Positions 24,496 through 32,417 are shown, numbered from the stretch's first letter. The stretch: 40,079 bases of DNA from JBJELF01 sp051879015 (GCA_051879015.1 JBJELF010000120.1:1-40079), one strand, 5' to 3'. Made by a program: numbers and translations. The notes: generated by a model from the sequence alone, not told the origin.

Positions 24496-25656
24496 ATGAG
24501 TATGGAAGCATATATGGATAATTCTGCCACCACTCGTGTGTGTGAGAGTGCGCAGAAAAAAATGATTGAGGTGATGCAGGAGGAGTATGGAAATCCTTCC
24601 TCTATGCATACAAAAGGCGTGATGGCAGAGCGTTATGTCAAGGAAGCAAAGAAACAGATAGCAGATACGTTGAAGGTACAGGAGAAGGAAATTATTTTTA
24701 CCTCGGGTGGCACGGAATCGAACAATTTGGCCATCATTGGCACGGTCATGGCAAATAGAAGAGCTGGAAATCATATTATCACAACCGCTATTGAACATGC
24801 CAGCGTGTCTAATACAGTCTCTTTTTTGGAGGAGCAGGGATTTCGCGTCACTCGTCTGTCTGTGGATAAGGATGGATTGATTTCATTGGAAGAGTTGGCG
24901 AAAGCGGTTTGTGAGGAGACGATTTTGGTATCTATCATGTATGTCAATAATGAAATCGGTGCGGTGGAGCCTATTGAGGAGGCAGTCAAGGTAGTTAAGC
25001 AGAAAAACCCGAGAACCTATGTACATGTAGATGCCATTCAGGCTTACGGCAAGTATGTGATTCGTCCTAAAAAAATAGGAATTGATATGCTTTCAGTCAG
25101 CGGTCATAAAATTCATGGTCCAAAGGGCAGTGGATTTTTGTATGTCAATGAGAAAGTAAAAATGAAACCGATTATTTTTGGAGGGGGTCAGCAGAAAAAT
25201 ATGCGTTCTGGTACCGAAAATGTCCCTGGTATAGTAGGGCTAGGGCAGGCCGCCTTTGAGATTTATCAAAATCATAGTGAAAAAATTGTAAAACTGCGTG
25301 CCTTGAAGGACGCTTTTGTGCAGGGCATTGCTCAAATTGAGGGTACTCAGATCAATGGACGTACAGGTGAAGATTCAGCGCCGCACATTGTCAGTGTGAG
25401 TTTTGCAGGTGTGCGCAGTGAAGTGCTTTTGCATACTTTAGAGGAGAGAGGAATTTATGTGTCTGCAGGTTCTGCCTGTGCCACCAATAAACCTTCTGTG
25501 AGCAATACCTTAAAGAGCATTGGGCTTCAAAAGGAATATTTGGATTCAACTCTGCGTTTTAGCTTTGGCGAGTACAATACTCTTGAGGAAGTAAATTATA
25601 CTCTGGAGGTGTTGGCACAGGTACTTCCGATGCTTAGAAGATTTCGCAGAAAATAA
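24496..25656 (+). CDS. Cysteine desulfurase (NifS/IscS-like), partner of ThiI
   Basis: This is a 386-residue PLP enzyme of aminotransferase class V. Landmarks are YMDNSATTRV at the N terminus, TSGGTESNNLAI, HVDAIQAYGK, the PLP lysine K205 in SVSGHKIHGPKG and the catalytic cysteine C328 in SAGSACATNK. It takes sulfur from cysteine and passes it as a persulfide. The gene lies 60 bases before thiI, so ThiI is probably the sulfur acceptor, as for NifZ (YrvO-type) enzymes of Bacillus. No iron-sulfur scaffold gene (iscU/sufU) is adjacent, which supports a tRNA-thiolation role. Confidence 0.93.
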   Translation: MSMEAYMDNSATTRVCESAQKKMIEVMQEEYGNPSSMHTKGVMAERYVKEAKKQIADTLKVQEKEIIFTSGGTESNNLAIIGTVMANRRAGNHIITTAIEHASVSNTVSFLEEQGFRVTRLSVDKDGLISLEELAKAVCEETILVSIMYVNNEIGAVEPIEEAVKVVKQKNPRTYVHVDAIQAYGKYVIRPKKIGIDMLSVSGHKIHGPKGSGFLYVNEKVKMKPIIFGGGQQKNMRSGTENVPGIVGLGQAAFEIYQNHSEKIVKLRALKDAFVQGIAQIEGTQINGRTGEDSAPHIVSVSFAGVRSEVLLHTLEERGIYVSAGSACATNKPSVSNTLKSIGLQKEYLDSTLRFSFGEYNTLEEVNYTLEVLAQVLPMLRRFRRK

Positions 25657-25716
25657 GATTGCAAGGAATATCGATGTCTGCAAATTAGGCATCAATAATA
25701 TTAGGAGGAAAGAGAA

Positions 25717-26901
25717 ATGACCTTTCAGTCGTTTTTAATTAAATATGCTGAGATTGGCGTAAAAGGAAAAAATCGTTATCTGTTTGAGGATGCGCTGGTC
25801 AGACAGATTGAAAATACTTTGAGACAGGTAGATGGAAGCTTTGAAGTTATTAAGGCGAGCGGACGCATCTATGTCAATATGTTGTCGGAGTATGACTATG
25901 ATGAGGTAGTGGAAGCTTTAAAGCGTGTGTTTGGTATTGTATGGATTTGTCCAGTGGTTCGTCTGGAGGATAAAGGCTTTGAGCAGTTATCAAAAGATGT
26001 AATTGCTTACATGGATGATATGTATCCGGATAAAAAAATTACTTTCAAGGTAGAGTCTCGCCGTACCAGAAAAAATTATCCAAAAACTTCACCTGAGATG
26101 AATTGCGACTTGGGAGAGGCAATTTTGGCGGCTTTTCCAGAGATTCGTGTGGATGTGCATCAGCCAGATGTGCTGCTGAGAGTAGAAGTCAGAGAGCAGT
26201 TTATCAATGTTTATTCGGTCAATATTCCAGGACCAGGGGGTATGCCCATTGGTACTAACGGAAAATGTATGCTGCTGTTGTCTGGAGGTATCGACAGTCC
26301 TGTAGCTGGATATATGATTGCCAAACGAGGTGTGGTATTAGAGGCAACTTATTTTCATGCACCTCCATATACCAGTGAGAGAGCTAAGCAGAAGGTAGTT
26401 GATTTGGCCAAGCTGATTGCTCGCTATACGGGACCAATTAAACTTCATGTAGTCAATTTCACGGACATTCAGTTGTATATTTATGAGCAGTGCAAGCATG
26501 AGCAGCTTACCATCATCATGCGTCGCTATATGATGCGCATTGCTGAGCGTATTGCTCAGCAAAATGGAGCTATGGCGTTGGTGACGGGAGAGAGTATTGG
26601 TCAGGTGGCCTCTCAGACAGTCCAAAGTTTATATGCTACCAATGAAGTTTGTACGATGCCAGTCTTTAGACCGTTGATTGGTTTTGACAAGCAGGAGATT
26701 GTAGAAGTTGCAGAAAAGATTGATACTTACGAGACATCGATTCAGCCATTTGAGGATTGCTGTACAATTTTTGTAGCGAAGCATCCAGTGACCAAGCCGA
26801 ATGCAAAGATTATTCGTGCATCGGAGCAGAGGCTGCAGGAGCAGATTGATGAAATGGTAGAGACGGCTATTAATACTGCAGAAGAAATTTGGTGTGAGTA
26901 A
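25717..26901 (+). CDS. thiI: tRNA 4-thiouridine synthase ThiI
   Basis: The 394-residue protein has an N-terminal ferredoxin-like and THUMP RNA-binding part (about 1-165) and a PP-loop ATPase domain with LLSGGIDSPVAGYMIAKRG near residue 187. A C-terminal rhodanese domain is absent, as in most Firmicute ThiI proteins, so sulfur transfer must rely on the upstream desulfurase and internal cysteines. It makes 4-thiouridine at tRNA position 8 and may also supply sulfur for thiamine. AGGAGG precedes the ATG. Confidence 0.95.
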   Translation: MTFQSFLIKYAEIGVKGKNRYLFEDALVRQIENTLRQVDGSFEVIKASGRIYVNMLSEYDYDEVVEALKRVFGIVWICPVVRLEDKGFEQLSKDVIAYMDDMYPDKKITFKVESRRTRKNYPKTSPEMNCDLGEAILAAFPEIRVDVHQPDVLLRVEVREQFINVYSVNIPGPGGMPIGTNGKCMLLLSGGIDSPVAGYMIAKRGVVLEATYFHAPPYTSERAKQKVVDLAKLIARYTGPIKLHVVNFTDIQLYIYEQCKHEQLTIIMRRYMMRIAERIAQQNGAMALVTGESIGQVASQTVQSLYATNEVCTMPVFRPLIGFDKQEIVEVAEKIDTYETSIQPFEDCCTIFVAKHPVTKPNAKIIRASEQRLQEQIDEMVETAINTAEEIWCE

Positions 26902-26914
26902 ATCAAGGGATAAG

Positions 26915-26957
26915 CAGTCAGAAAATATTGATCTGCTGTTCTGGCAACTGTTTTTTT
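26915..26957 (+). terminator. Terminator of the prmA-thiI gene group
   Basis: CAGTCAGAA (26915-26923) pairs with TTCTGGCAACTG (26939-26950) with a small bulge, followed by seven T residues. It sits 14 bases after the thiI stop. Confidence 0.65.
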
Positions 26958-26972
26958 CATGTAAATGTGTAC

Positions 26973-27008
26973 AAGAAAAAGCCTCGCGGTCATATACTGA
27001 CCGCGAGG
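26973..27008 (-). terminator. Terminator of the HPr-like gene
   Basis: CCTCGCGGTCA (26982-26992) and TGACCGCGAGG (26998-27008) form a perfect 11-bp stem with loop TATAC. Read on the - strand it is followed by CTTTTTCTT, so it ends the HPr-like transcript. Confidence 0.92.
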
Positions 27009-27046
27009 TGTAAAGTAAAATATGGAACGAAGCTAAGTATGCGAAA

Positions 27047-27280
27047 TTATTTAATGATGTAAGGAGCCAATGCTTCGAGTACTTCATCCAGATTGTCTTC
27101 AGCATGGATATTTAAATCAATTGGCTTGGAAAGGTCAAGAGAGAAAATACCCATAATGGACTTTGCATCAATGACATATCTGCCAGATACCAAATCAAAG
27201 TCGTTGTCGAATTTGGTCAAATTGTTTACAAAAGACTTAACTTTGTCAATGGAATTTAAAGAAATTTTTACAGTTTTCAT
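27047..27280 (-). CDS. HPr-like (Crh-like) protein without the active-site histidine
   Basis: The 77-residue protein aligns with PTS HPr over most of its length. The regulatory-serine block is well conserved: AKSIMGIFSLDL at about 39-50, where Ser41 matches HPr Ser46, the target of HPr kinase. The phosphocarrier block around His15 (GIHARPA) is absent: residues 8-14 read LNSIDKV, with no histidine, and the arginine is lost too. This is the state of Crh in Bacillus, which acts only in catabolite regulation. Here the protein probably regulates rather than carries phosphate, although Ser41 phosphorylation is inferred. The gene is monocistronic with its own promoter and terminator and an AGGAGG ribosome binding site. 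Confidence 0.8.
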   Translation of the reverse strand: MKTVKISLNSIDKVKSFVNNLTKFDNDFDLVSGRYVIDAKSIMGIFSLDLSKPIDLNIHAEDNLDEVLEALAPYIIK

Positions 27281-27336
27281 GAAAATATCCTCCTAAAATA
27301 AAAAATAAATATATGAAAATTTTTTTTCCTACTGTA

Positions 27337-27365
27337 ATAGTACTCAATTCTTAGCTAAAAGTCAA
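27337..27365 (-). promoter_or_regulatory. Promoter of the HPr-like gene
   Basis: On the - strand, TTGACT (27365-27360) and TACTAT (27342-27337) are separated by exactly 17 bases, a good vegetative sigma-A type promoter. The leader to the ATG is about 50 bases. Confidence 0.7.
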
Positions 27366-27373
27366 TAAAAAAA

Positions 27374-27401
27374 TTGAAAAGATGAAGTAAAATTATATTA
27401 T
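27374..27401 (+). promoter_or_regulatory. Promoter of the mtaB gene
   Basis: TTGAAA (27374-27379) and TATTAT (27396-27401) are separated by 16 bases. Each matches five of six consensus positions. It is back-to-back with the HPr-like promoter. Transcription would start within the repeat half copy at 27400. Confidence 0.6.
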
Positions 27402-27423
27402 GATACCAAGGTCAAAAGGTCAT
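27400..27423. repeat. Dispersed palindromic repeat, half copy E
   Basis: ATGATACCAAGGTCAAAAGG matches the left arm of the repeat family (compare copies A and C). The right arm is not seen in the next 60 bases, so this is a truncated copy at the start of the mtaB leader. Confidence 0.5.
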
Positions 27424-27452
27424 GTAAAGGCAGTAGGAAGAATGGAGGTTGG

Positions 27453-27552
27453 TGTGAAAAAACTGTGATTCAGCATCGCAGGCAGTTAGATTCGAATGAG
27501 AAGTTGGCAACTGCAAATTTTCACAAGAATTTATGCCGCCAATTTTGGCGGC
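27453..27552 (+). promoter_or_regulatory. Structured leader of mtaB
   Basis: TGTGAAAA (27453-27460) can pair with TTTTCACA (27518-27525), enclosing GCAGTT (27482-27487) with AACTGC (27509-27514). This is followed by the perfect hairpin GCCGCCAA-TT-TTGGCGGC (27535-27552). The last hairpin ends five bases before the GGAG of the ribosome binding site. I recognise no known riboswitch or T-box motif. It may control translation of mtaB. Confidence 0.4.
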
Positions 27553-27567
27553 GGAATGGAGATTGAT

Positions 27568-28881
27568 ATGAGACGAGCGGCATTTCATACATTGGGCTGT
27601 AAGGTAAATATGTATGAGACGGATGCAATGATGCAATTATTGCAGAAAGAAGGTTATGAAATTGTTTCTTTTCAGGAAGAAGCAGACATATATATTATTA
27701 ATACATGTTCGGTGACAAATATGGCAGATAGAAAGTCACGCCAGATGCTTCACCGTGCAAAAAAAATGAATCCAAATGCGGTGGTTGTTGCAGTGGGCTG
27801 TTATGTGCAGGCAGCTCCAGAGCAAGTATTAAGAGAGACTGGAGTGGATATCCTAATCGGTAACAACCAGAAAAAGTATTTGGCACAAATTTTGGAAGAT
27901 TATTTTAAAGGACAGATTGAGAAGGCGGCAGTAGTAAACATCGGTGAGGAGAAAGAGTACGAGGAACTGGAGATTGGAGCTACTATTGAACATACAAGAG
28001 CTTATCTGAAGGTGCAGGATGGCTGCAATCAGTTTTGTACTTACTGTATTATTCCTTATGTGCGTGGGCGAATTCGCAGCCGTCATCCACAGGAGGTAGA
28101 GCAAGAAATTCAGCGTATGGCAGCAATGGGCATCAAGGAAATTGTCTTAACTGGCATTCATCTCAGCTCTTATGGAAAGGATATGACAGAAGAGAGCATT
28201 GATTTGATTGGTTTGCTGGAGCGAATTCATGGAATTGAGGGCATTGAGCGAATTCGTCTTGGTTCTATGGAGCCAAAGATTGTGACGGAAGAAAATGTGG
28301 CTCGTATGGCGAAACTAGAAAAATTATGTCCTCATTTTCATCTGTCTCTGCAGAGTGGCTGTGAGGCAACTCTGAAGCGAATGAATCGTCATTATACGCC
28401 AGAAGAGTATAAGATAGGTTGTGAGAGACTGCGCCGCTATTTTCCAAATTGTGCGATTACGACGGATGTGATTGTGGGATTTCCAGGAGAGACAGAGCAA
28501 GAGTTTGAGGATACCCAGAAGTTTTTGGAACAAATTCATTTCTTTGAAATGCATGTGTTCAAGTACTCCAAACGACAGGGAACTGCAGCAGCAAAGATGT
28601 CAAATCAGGTAGACGAATCTGTTAAGACAAAACGAAGTGCCATTCTCCTGGAGATGGAGCGTAGGATGTCTATGGAGTATCGAAGAAGCTGGATTGGAAA
28701 GCCTCTGGTTGTTTTGACGGAGGAGTGGCTGGAGAAGGAGGGAAATATTTATACAATCGGACATACCCGAGAATATGTGAAGGTGGCGTTGCCAGGCAGG
28801 TGGGAATCAAATCAGATAATTGCCTGTGAAGGGGTAGATATGTGGAACGATGATGTCGTTTTGGGTGAAAAAAAGAAATAG
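27568..28881 (+). CDS. mtaB: tRNA (N6-threonylcarbamoyladenosine-37) methylthiotransferase
   Basis: The protein (437 residues from this start) is a radical-SAM methylthiotransferase. The N-terminal domain opens FHTLGCKVNMYETDAM, with cluster-binding cysteines there, in INTCSVTN and in VGCYVQ. The radical-SAM motif is CNQFCTYC (CX3CX2C), and a C-terminal TRAM-like domain begins near residue 370. It converts t6A37 to ms2t6A37 in tRNAs reading ANN codons. GCKVN and the overall length separate MtaB from MiaB and RimO. The ATG at 27568 follows AATGGAGATT; the in-frame ATGs at 27496 and 27556 fall in or beside the leader hairpins. Confidence 0.92.
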   Translation: MRRAAFHTLGCKVNMYETDAMMQLLQKEGYEIVSFQEEADIYIINTCSVTNMADRKSRQMLHRAKKMNPNAVVVAVGCYVQAAPEQVLRETGVDILIGNNQKKYLAQILEDYFKGQIEKAAVVNIGEEKEYEELEIGATIEHTRAYLKVQDGCNQFCTYCIIPYVRGRIRSRHPQEVEQEIQRMAAMGIKEIVLTGIHLSSYGKDMTEESIDLIGLLERIHGIEGIERIRLGSMEPKIVTEENVARMAKLEKLCPHFHLSLQSGCEATLKRMNRHYTPEEYKIGCERLRRYFPNCAITTDVIVGFPGETEQEFEDTQKFLEQIHFFEMHVFKYSKRQGTAAAKMSNQVDESVKTKRSAILLEMERRMSMEYRRSWIGKPLVVLTEEWLEKEGNIYTIGHTREYVKVALPGRWESNQIIACEGVDMWNDDVVLGEKKK

Positions 28882-28888
28882 AAATAAC

Positions 28889-28917
28889 TTGCCTTAATAT
28901 GAAAATTATATTACAAT
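28889..28917 (+). promoter_or_regulatory. Promoter of the ireB-ruvX operon
   Basis: TTGCCT (28889-28894) and TACAAT (28912-28917) are separated by exactly 17 bases. It lies just after the mtaB stop and about 95 bases upstream of ireB. Confidence 0.65.
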
Positions 28918-29011
28918 ATAAGTAGTATGCATTTCGGTTTTACAGTGTGAAACAGTGGAAACATATAGACGGGCGAATTAGGAAAAGGTGAGATAGAAAG
29001 GATGTGAAAGA

Positions 29012-29275
29012 ATGAATCGTGATTTATCAAAGACTCAGTTTATCAATATGCCTCAAGAGGTCAGACTTGATGCAGGTGAGGTGATTGAACAGGCATATCA
29101 TGCTATGGTGGAGAAAAAATATAATCCAGTGAGCCAAATTGTAGGATATATTATGTCTGGAGATCCTACTTATATTACCAGCTATAAGGGTGCAAGAACT
29201 TTGATTACCAAATTGGAACGTGATGAGTTGATTGAGGAATTAGTCAAAAATTATATTGAGACGAAATTAAGCTAA
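29012..29275 (+). CDS. ireB: IreB family regulatory phosphoprotein (YrzL, UPF0297)
   Basis: The 87-residue protein matches the family end to end: LSKTQFINMPQE, AYHAMVEKKYNPVSQIVGYIMSGDPTYITSY and LITKLERDELIEELVKNYI. In Enterococcus, IreB is phosphorylated by the PASTA kinase IreK on N-terminal threonines and modulates envelope-stress and cephalosporin responses; Thr8 here is a candidate site. It heads the conserved Firmicute ireB-ruvX-yrzB group. AAAGGATGTGAAAG precedes the ATG. Confidence 0.95.
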   Translation: MNRDLSKTQFINMPQEVRLDAGEVIEQAYHAMVEKKYNPVSQIVGYIMSGDPTYITSYKGARTLITKLERDELIEELVKNYIETKLS

Positions 29276-29423
29276 TAAGAAGTGAATAATCGGCGAATAA
29301 TAAGTTAGAGATAGGCAGCAAAAAGTTTCTCACTGTGATGGGTGGGAAGCTATATTGCAGCTGTGAAATGCTGGGTGTAAAAATATTCACAGAGAATAAA
29401 AATAAAATCAAGAGAGAAAAATT

Positions 29424-29858
29424 ATGGTTCGTATTATGGGATTGGATTATGGCTCTCGCACAGTGGGAGTAGCCATCAGTGATGGATTGGGTCTGACGGC
29501 GCAAGCAGTTGAGACAATCACACGCAAGGAAGAAAATAAATTGCGTAAGACACTCGCTCGTGTCGAGGAGTTGGTTGTAGAGTATGGGGTCACTCAAATC
29601 GTATTGGGATTACCAAAGAACATGAACAATACTGAGGGCGAGCGAGTAGAACGCACAAAAGAATTTAAAGAAATGCTAGAGCGTCGAGTCGGAATTCCAG
29701 TTGTATTTTGGGATGAGCGATTGACTACAGTATCGGCGGAGCGTGTATTACAGGAAAGCGGCGTGCGCAGAGAACATAGAAAAGAGCATATTGACCAGAT
29801 TGCAGCAGTTTTTATTTTGCAGGGGTATTTGGACTCTGGAAAGTGGAGAGAGAAATAG
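29424..29858 (+). CDS. ruvX: RuvX/YqgF putative Holliday junction resolvase / pre-16S rRNA nuclease
   Basis: This 144-residue RNase H-like protein shows the family motifs IMGLDYGSRTVGVAISD (first catalytic Asp), IVLGLPKNMNNTEGERVE, VVFWDERLTTVSAERVL and the late aspartate in EHIDQIAAVFILQGYLD. Members are described as Holliday junction resolvases and as nucleases that mature the 5' end of 16S rRNA (YqgF). Size and position after ireB match yrrK of Bacillus. The start follows AAGAGAGAAA. Confidence 0.93.
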   Translation: MVRIMGLDYGSRTVGVAISDGLGLTAQAVETITRKEENKLRKTLARVEELVVEYGVTQIVLGLPKNMNNTEGERVERTKEFKEMLERRVGIPVVFWDERLTTVSAERVLQESGVRREHRKEHIDQIAAVFILQGYLDSGKWREK

Positions 29859-29904
29859 AGATCATGCTGGCTAGCTATGGAAAAATAAATGTAAAGAGGA
29901 TGTT

Positions 29905-30162
29905 ATGGAAGAGAAGATTGTATTACAGGCAGACGATGGCAGTGAGTTGACACTTTTTGTGATAGAAGAAACCAAAATTAATGGAGTGAATTATTTGTTG
30001 GCGGCAGATTCGGAAGAAGGAGATTCGGAAGCATTTATTTTAAAAGATATTTCCAGGGAAGATGAGCAAGAAGCCGTGTACGTGGCAGTGGAAGAAGATG
30101 CAGAATTAGAAGCTGTAGCAAAAATTTTTGAAGAGTTATTAGGTGATGTGGAGATCTTGTGA
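29905..30162 (+). CDS. DUF1292 protein (YrzB-like)
   Basis: This is an 85-residue acidic protein with the DUF1292 pattern: LQADDGSELTLFVIEETKINGVNYLLAAD, then an acidic stretch and a C-terminal helix EAVAKIFEELLGD. Its position after ruvX is as in B. subtilis (yrzB). The function is unknown. AAAGAGGATGTT precedes the ATG. Confidence 0.88.
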   Translation: MEEKIVLQADDGSELTLFVIEETKINGVNYLLAADSEEGDSEAFILKDISREDEQEAVYVAVEEDAELEAVAKIFEELLGDVEIL

Positions 30163-30304
30163 GGCTAGATTTCAAAACTGACATGTCCTGCAAACAGGGC
30201 TGCATGATATAGGAAAGTCTATTAAAAGCACTTTATAGTAAGGATATTCTATGACAGAGGTGAAGTCTGCCCATTTGAGACTCAGTTAGAAAGGCGAGTG
30301 GAAC

Positions 30305-31963
30305 GTGAAGAATGAGAAATTAAGAATTATTCCATTAGGTGGAATGGAACAGATTGGTATGAACATGACTGCGTTTGAGTACGGAGACAGTATTATTGTT
30401 GTGGATTGCGGTCTGGCATTTCCAAATGATGATATGCTGGGAATTGATTTGGTGATTCCAGATATCACATATCTGAAGAATAATATAGAGCGAGTAAAGG
30501 CAATTTTTATTACTCATGGTCATGAAGATCATATAGGGGCATTGCCATATGTGCTGAGAGAATTGAATGTGCCAATTTATGCGACAAAATTAACATTGGC
30601 CATTATCGATAACAAATTAAAAGAGCATACCTTTGCTAAGCCGATTAAGAAAAAGGCAATTAAGTATGGACAATCCGTCAATTTAGGTACATTCCGTGTG
30701 GAATTTATCCGTACCAATCACAGTATTGCGGATGCAGCAGCTTTGGCAATTTTTACGCCAGTGGGCATTGTTGTTCATACGGGTGATTTTAAGATTGATT
30801 ATACTCCTGTGTTTGGTGACAGTGCAGATTTGCAGCGTTTTGCTGAGCTAGGGAAAAAGGGCGTGTTGGCGATGTTGTGTGACAGTACGAATGCGACCAG
30901 ACCAGGATTTACTCAGTCGGAGCGTACGGTGGGACATACTTTTGATGTATTGTTTTCAGAGAACCAAAATCGCAGAATTATTGTAGCTACGTTTGCCTCC
31001 AATGTGGACCGTGTGCAGCAGATTGTCAATACGGCTTACCGATATGGACGTAAGGTCGTTGTGGAAGGCAGAAGCATGGTTAATATCATGGGGGTAGCAC
31101 AAGAGCAGGGATACATTCAGGTTCCAGAGGGTACGCTGATTGATATTGAGATGTTGAAAAATTATCCTCCTGAGAAGACTGTTATCATCACAACGGGAAG
31201 TCAGGGAGAGTCCATGGCGGCATTATCGCGCATGGCAGCCTCTATTCATAGAAAAGTGACAATCAATCCAGAAGATTTGATTATTTTTAGTTCTAATCCG
31301 ATTCCGGGCAATGAAAAGGCCGTCAACAAAGTGATCAATGAGTTGGCAATGAAAGGGGCAAAAGTAATTTTCCAAGATGCTCATGTGTCGGGACATGCCT
31401 GTCAGGAAGAAATTAAACTAATGTATACTTTAATTCATCCAAAATATGCAATACCTGCTCATGGAGAGTTTCGCCATAGACAGGCGCAGAAAGAGGTTGT
31501 GGAGTCTTTGGGATGGTCAAAAGACCATATCTTTATGTTAAATTCGGGTGAAGTATTGGAGCTGGATAATAATGGTGCAGATGTGGTTGATCAAGTACCT
31601 CATGGATCAGTTCTTGTAGATGGTTTGGGTGTCGGCGATGTGGGCAATATTGTATTGCGTGACCGCCAGAATCTATCTCAGGATGGTATCATTATTGTCG
31701 TATTGACTCTGGAAAAATACACTGCTCAACTTTTGGCCGGTCCTGATATCGTCTCCAGAGGTTTTGTGTATGTGCGCGAGTCAGAGGACTTGATGGAAGA
31801 GGCAAATCAGGTGGTCAGAGATGCTGTTGATGAGTGTCTGAGCCGCCGTGTAAGTGACTGGGGAAAAATTAAGACGGTAATCAAGGATAGTCTTGGAGAA
31901 TATTTGTGGAAGAAAATGAAACGTAATCCAATGATATTGCCCATTATTATGGAAGTAGAGTAA
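30305..31963 (+). CDS. rnj: Ribonuclease J
   Basis: The 552-residue protein has a metallo-beta-lactamase fold with the metal motif ITHGHEDHIGALP near residue 72, followed by a beta-CASP domain (SQGESMAALSRMA, SNPIPGNEKAVNK, HVSGHACQEEI, PAHGEFRH) and a C-terminal domain. RNase J has 5'-3' exo- and endonuclease activity and is central to RNA decay and maturation in Firmicutes. The start is a GTG at 30305, weakly preceded by AGAAAGGCGAG. It interrupts the yrzB-mltG gene order found in Bacillus. Confidence 0.95.
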   Translation: MKNEKLRIIPLGGMEQIGMNMTAFEYGDSIIVVDCGLAFPNDDMLGIDLVIPDITYLKNNIERVKAIFITHGHEDHIGALPYVLRELNVPIYATKLTLAIIDNKLKEHTFAKPIKKKAIKYGQSVNLGTFRVEFIRTNHSIADAAALAIFTPVGIVVHTGDFKIDYTPVFGDSADLQRFAELGKKGVLAMLCDSTNATRPGFTQSERTVGHTFDVLFSENQNRRIIVATFASNVDRVQQIVNTAYRYGRKVVVEGRSMVNIMGVAQEQGYIQVPEGTLIDIEMLKNYPPEKTVIITTGSQGESMAALSRMAASIHRKVTINPEDLIIFSSNPIPGNEKAVNKVINELAMKGAKVIFQDAHVSGHACQEEIKLMYTLIHPKYAIPAHGEFRHRQAQKEVVESLGWSKDHIFMLNSGEVLELDNNGADVVDQVPHGSVLVDGLGVGDVGNIVLRDRQNLSQDGIIIVVLTLEKYTAQLLAGPDIVSRGFVYVRESEDLMEEANQVVRDAVDECLSRRVSDWGKIKTVIKDSLGEYLWKKMKRNPMILPIIMEVE

Positions 31964-32021
31964 AAAATAAGTTTTCACAACTATTTGTACCGCTGAGTAA
32001 GGCGGTAGAATGGAGATTAAG

Positions 32022-32417
32022 ATGGCAGGAAAGAGAAGAAAGGACCGACCAGAAGAAATCATTATTTTTGTGTTGAGCATTTCCATTCGAGTGATGCTGC
32101 TCATTTTATTGGTTTTGCTGCTTTATATCGGAATTGTTCGATGTTATCAGTTTGGAGAATTGGTGTTTACTGATGCTCCCTTGAATGAAAATTCTCAAGA
32201 TAGTTATGTGATTGACTTGTCGGGAGACGAGAGTATACTGACCATCGGTACCACATTAAAAAAATACGGAATTATTGAAAATGAATATGCATTTTTTGTG
32301 CAATCCTGGATTTTTGGAGATAATATTCAGCCTGGAGAGTATGTAGTAGGTGCTTACATGAGTTCACGAGATATTATTGAGATGATAAATGGTAATGCGG
32401 AGGATAACGAAAATTGA
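32022..32417 (+). CDS. Shortened MltG-like membrane protein
   Basis: The protein (131 residues from this start) has a basic N terminus, one membrane helix (about 17-42) and an extracellular LysM-like domain. The segment VIDLSGDESILTIGTTLKKYGII, then FFVQSWIFG and IQPGEYVVGAYMSSRDIIEMI follow the N-terminal part of endolytic transglycosylase MltG (YceG). The large catalytic domain with its glutamate is missing, so it cannot be a normal transglycosylase. Its place before the trmR-like gene is that of mltG (yrrL) in Bacillus. ATG 32022 is chosen because GGAG lies at 32012-32015; an ATG at 32010 is in frame. Confidence 0.75.
   Translation: MAGKRRKDRPEEIIIFVLSISIRVMLLILLVLLLYIGIVRCYQFGELVFTDAPLNENSQDSYVIDLSGDESILTIGTTLKKYGIIENEYAFFVQSWIFGDNIQPGEYVVGAYMSSRDIIEMINGNAEDNEN

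Noticed and set aside
27453..27552. T-box riboswitch upstream of mtaB
   Set aside because: The conserved T-box antiterminator sequence (AGGGTGGNACCGCG) and a terminator are absent.
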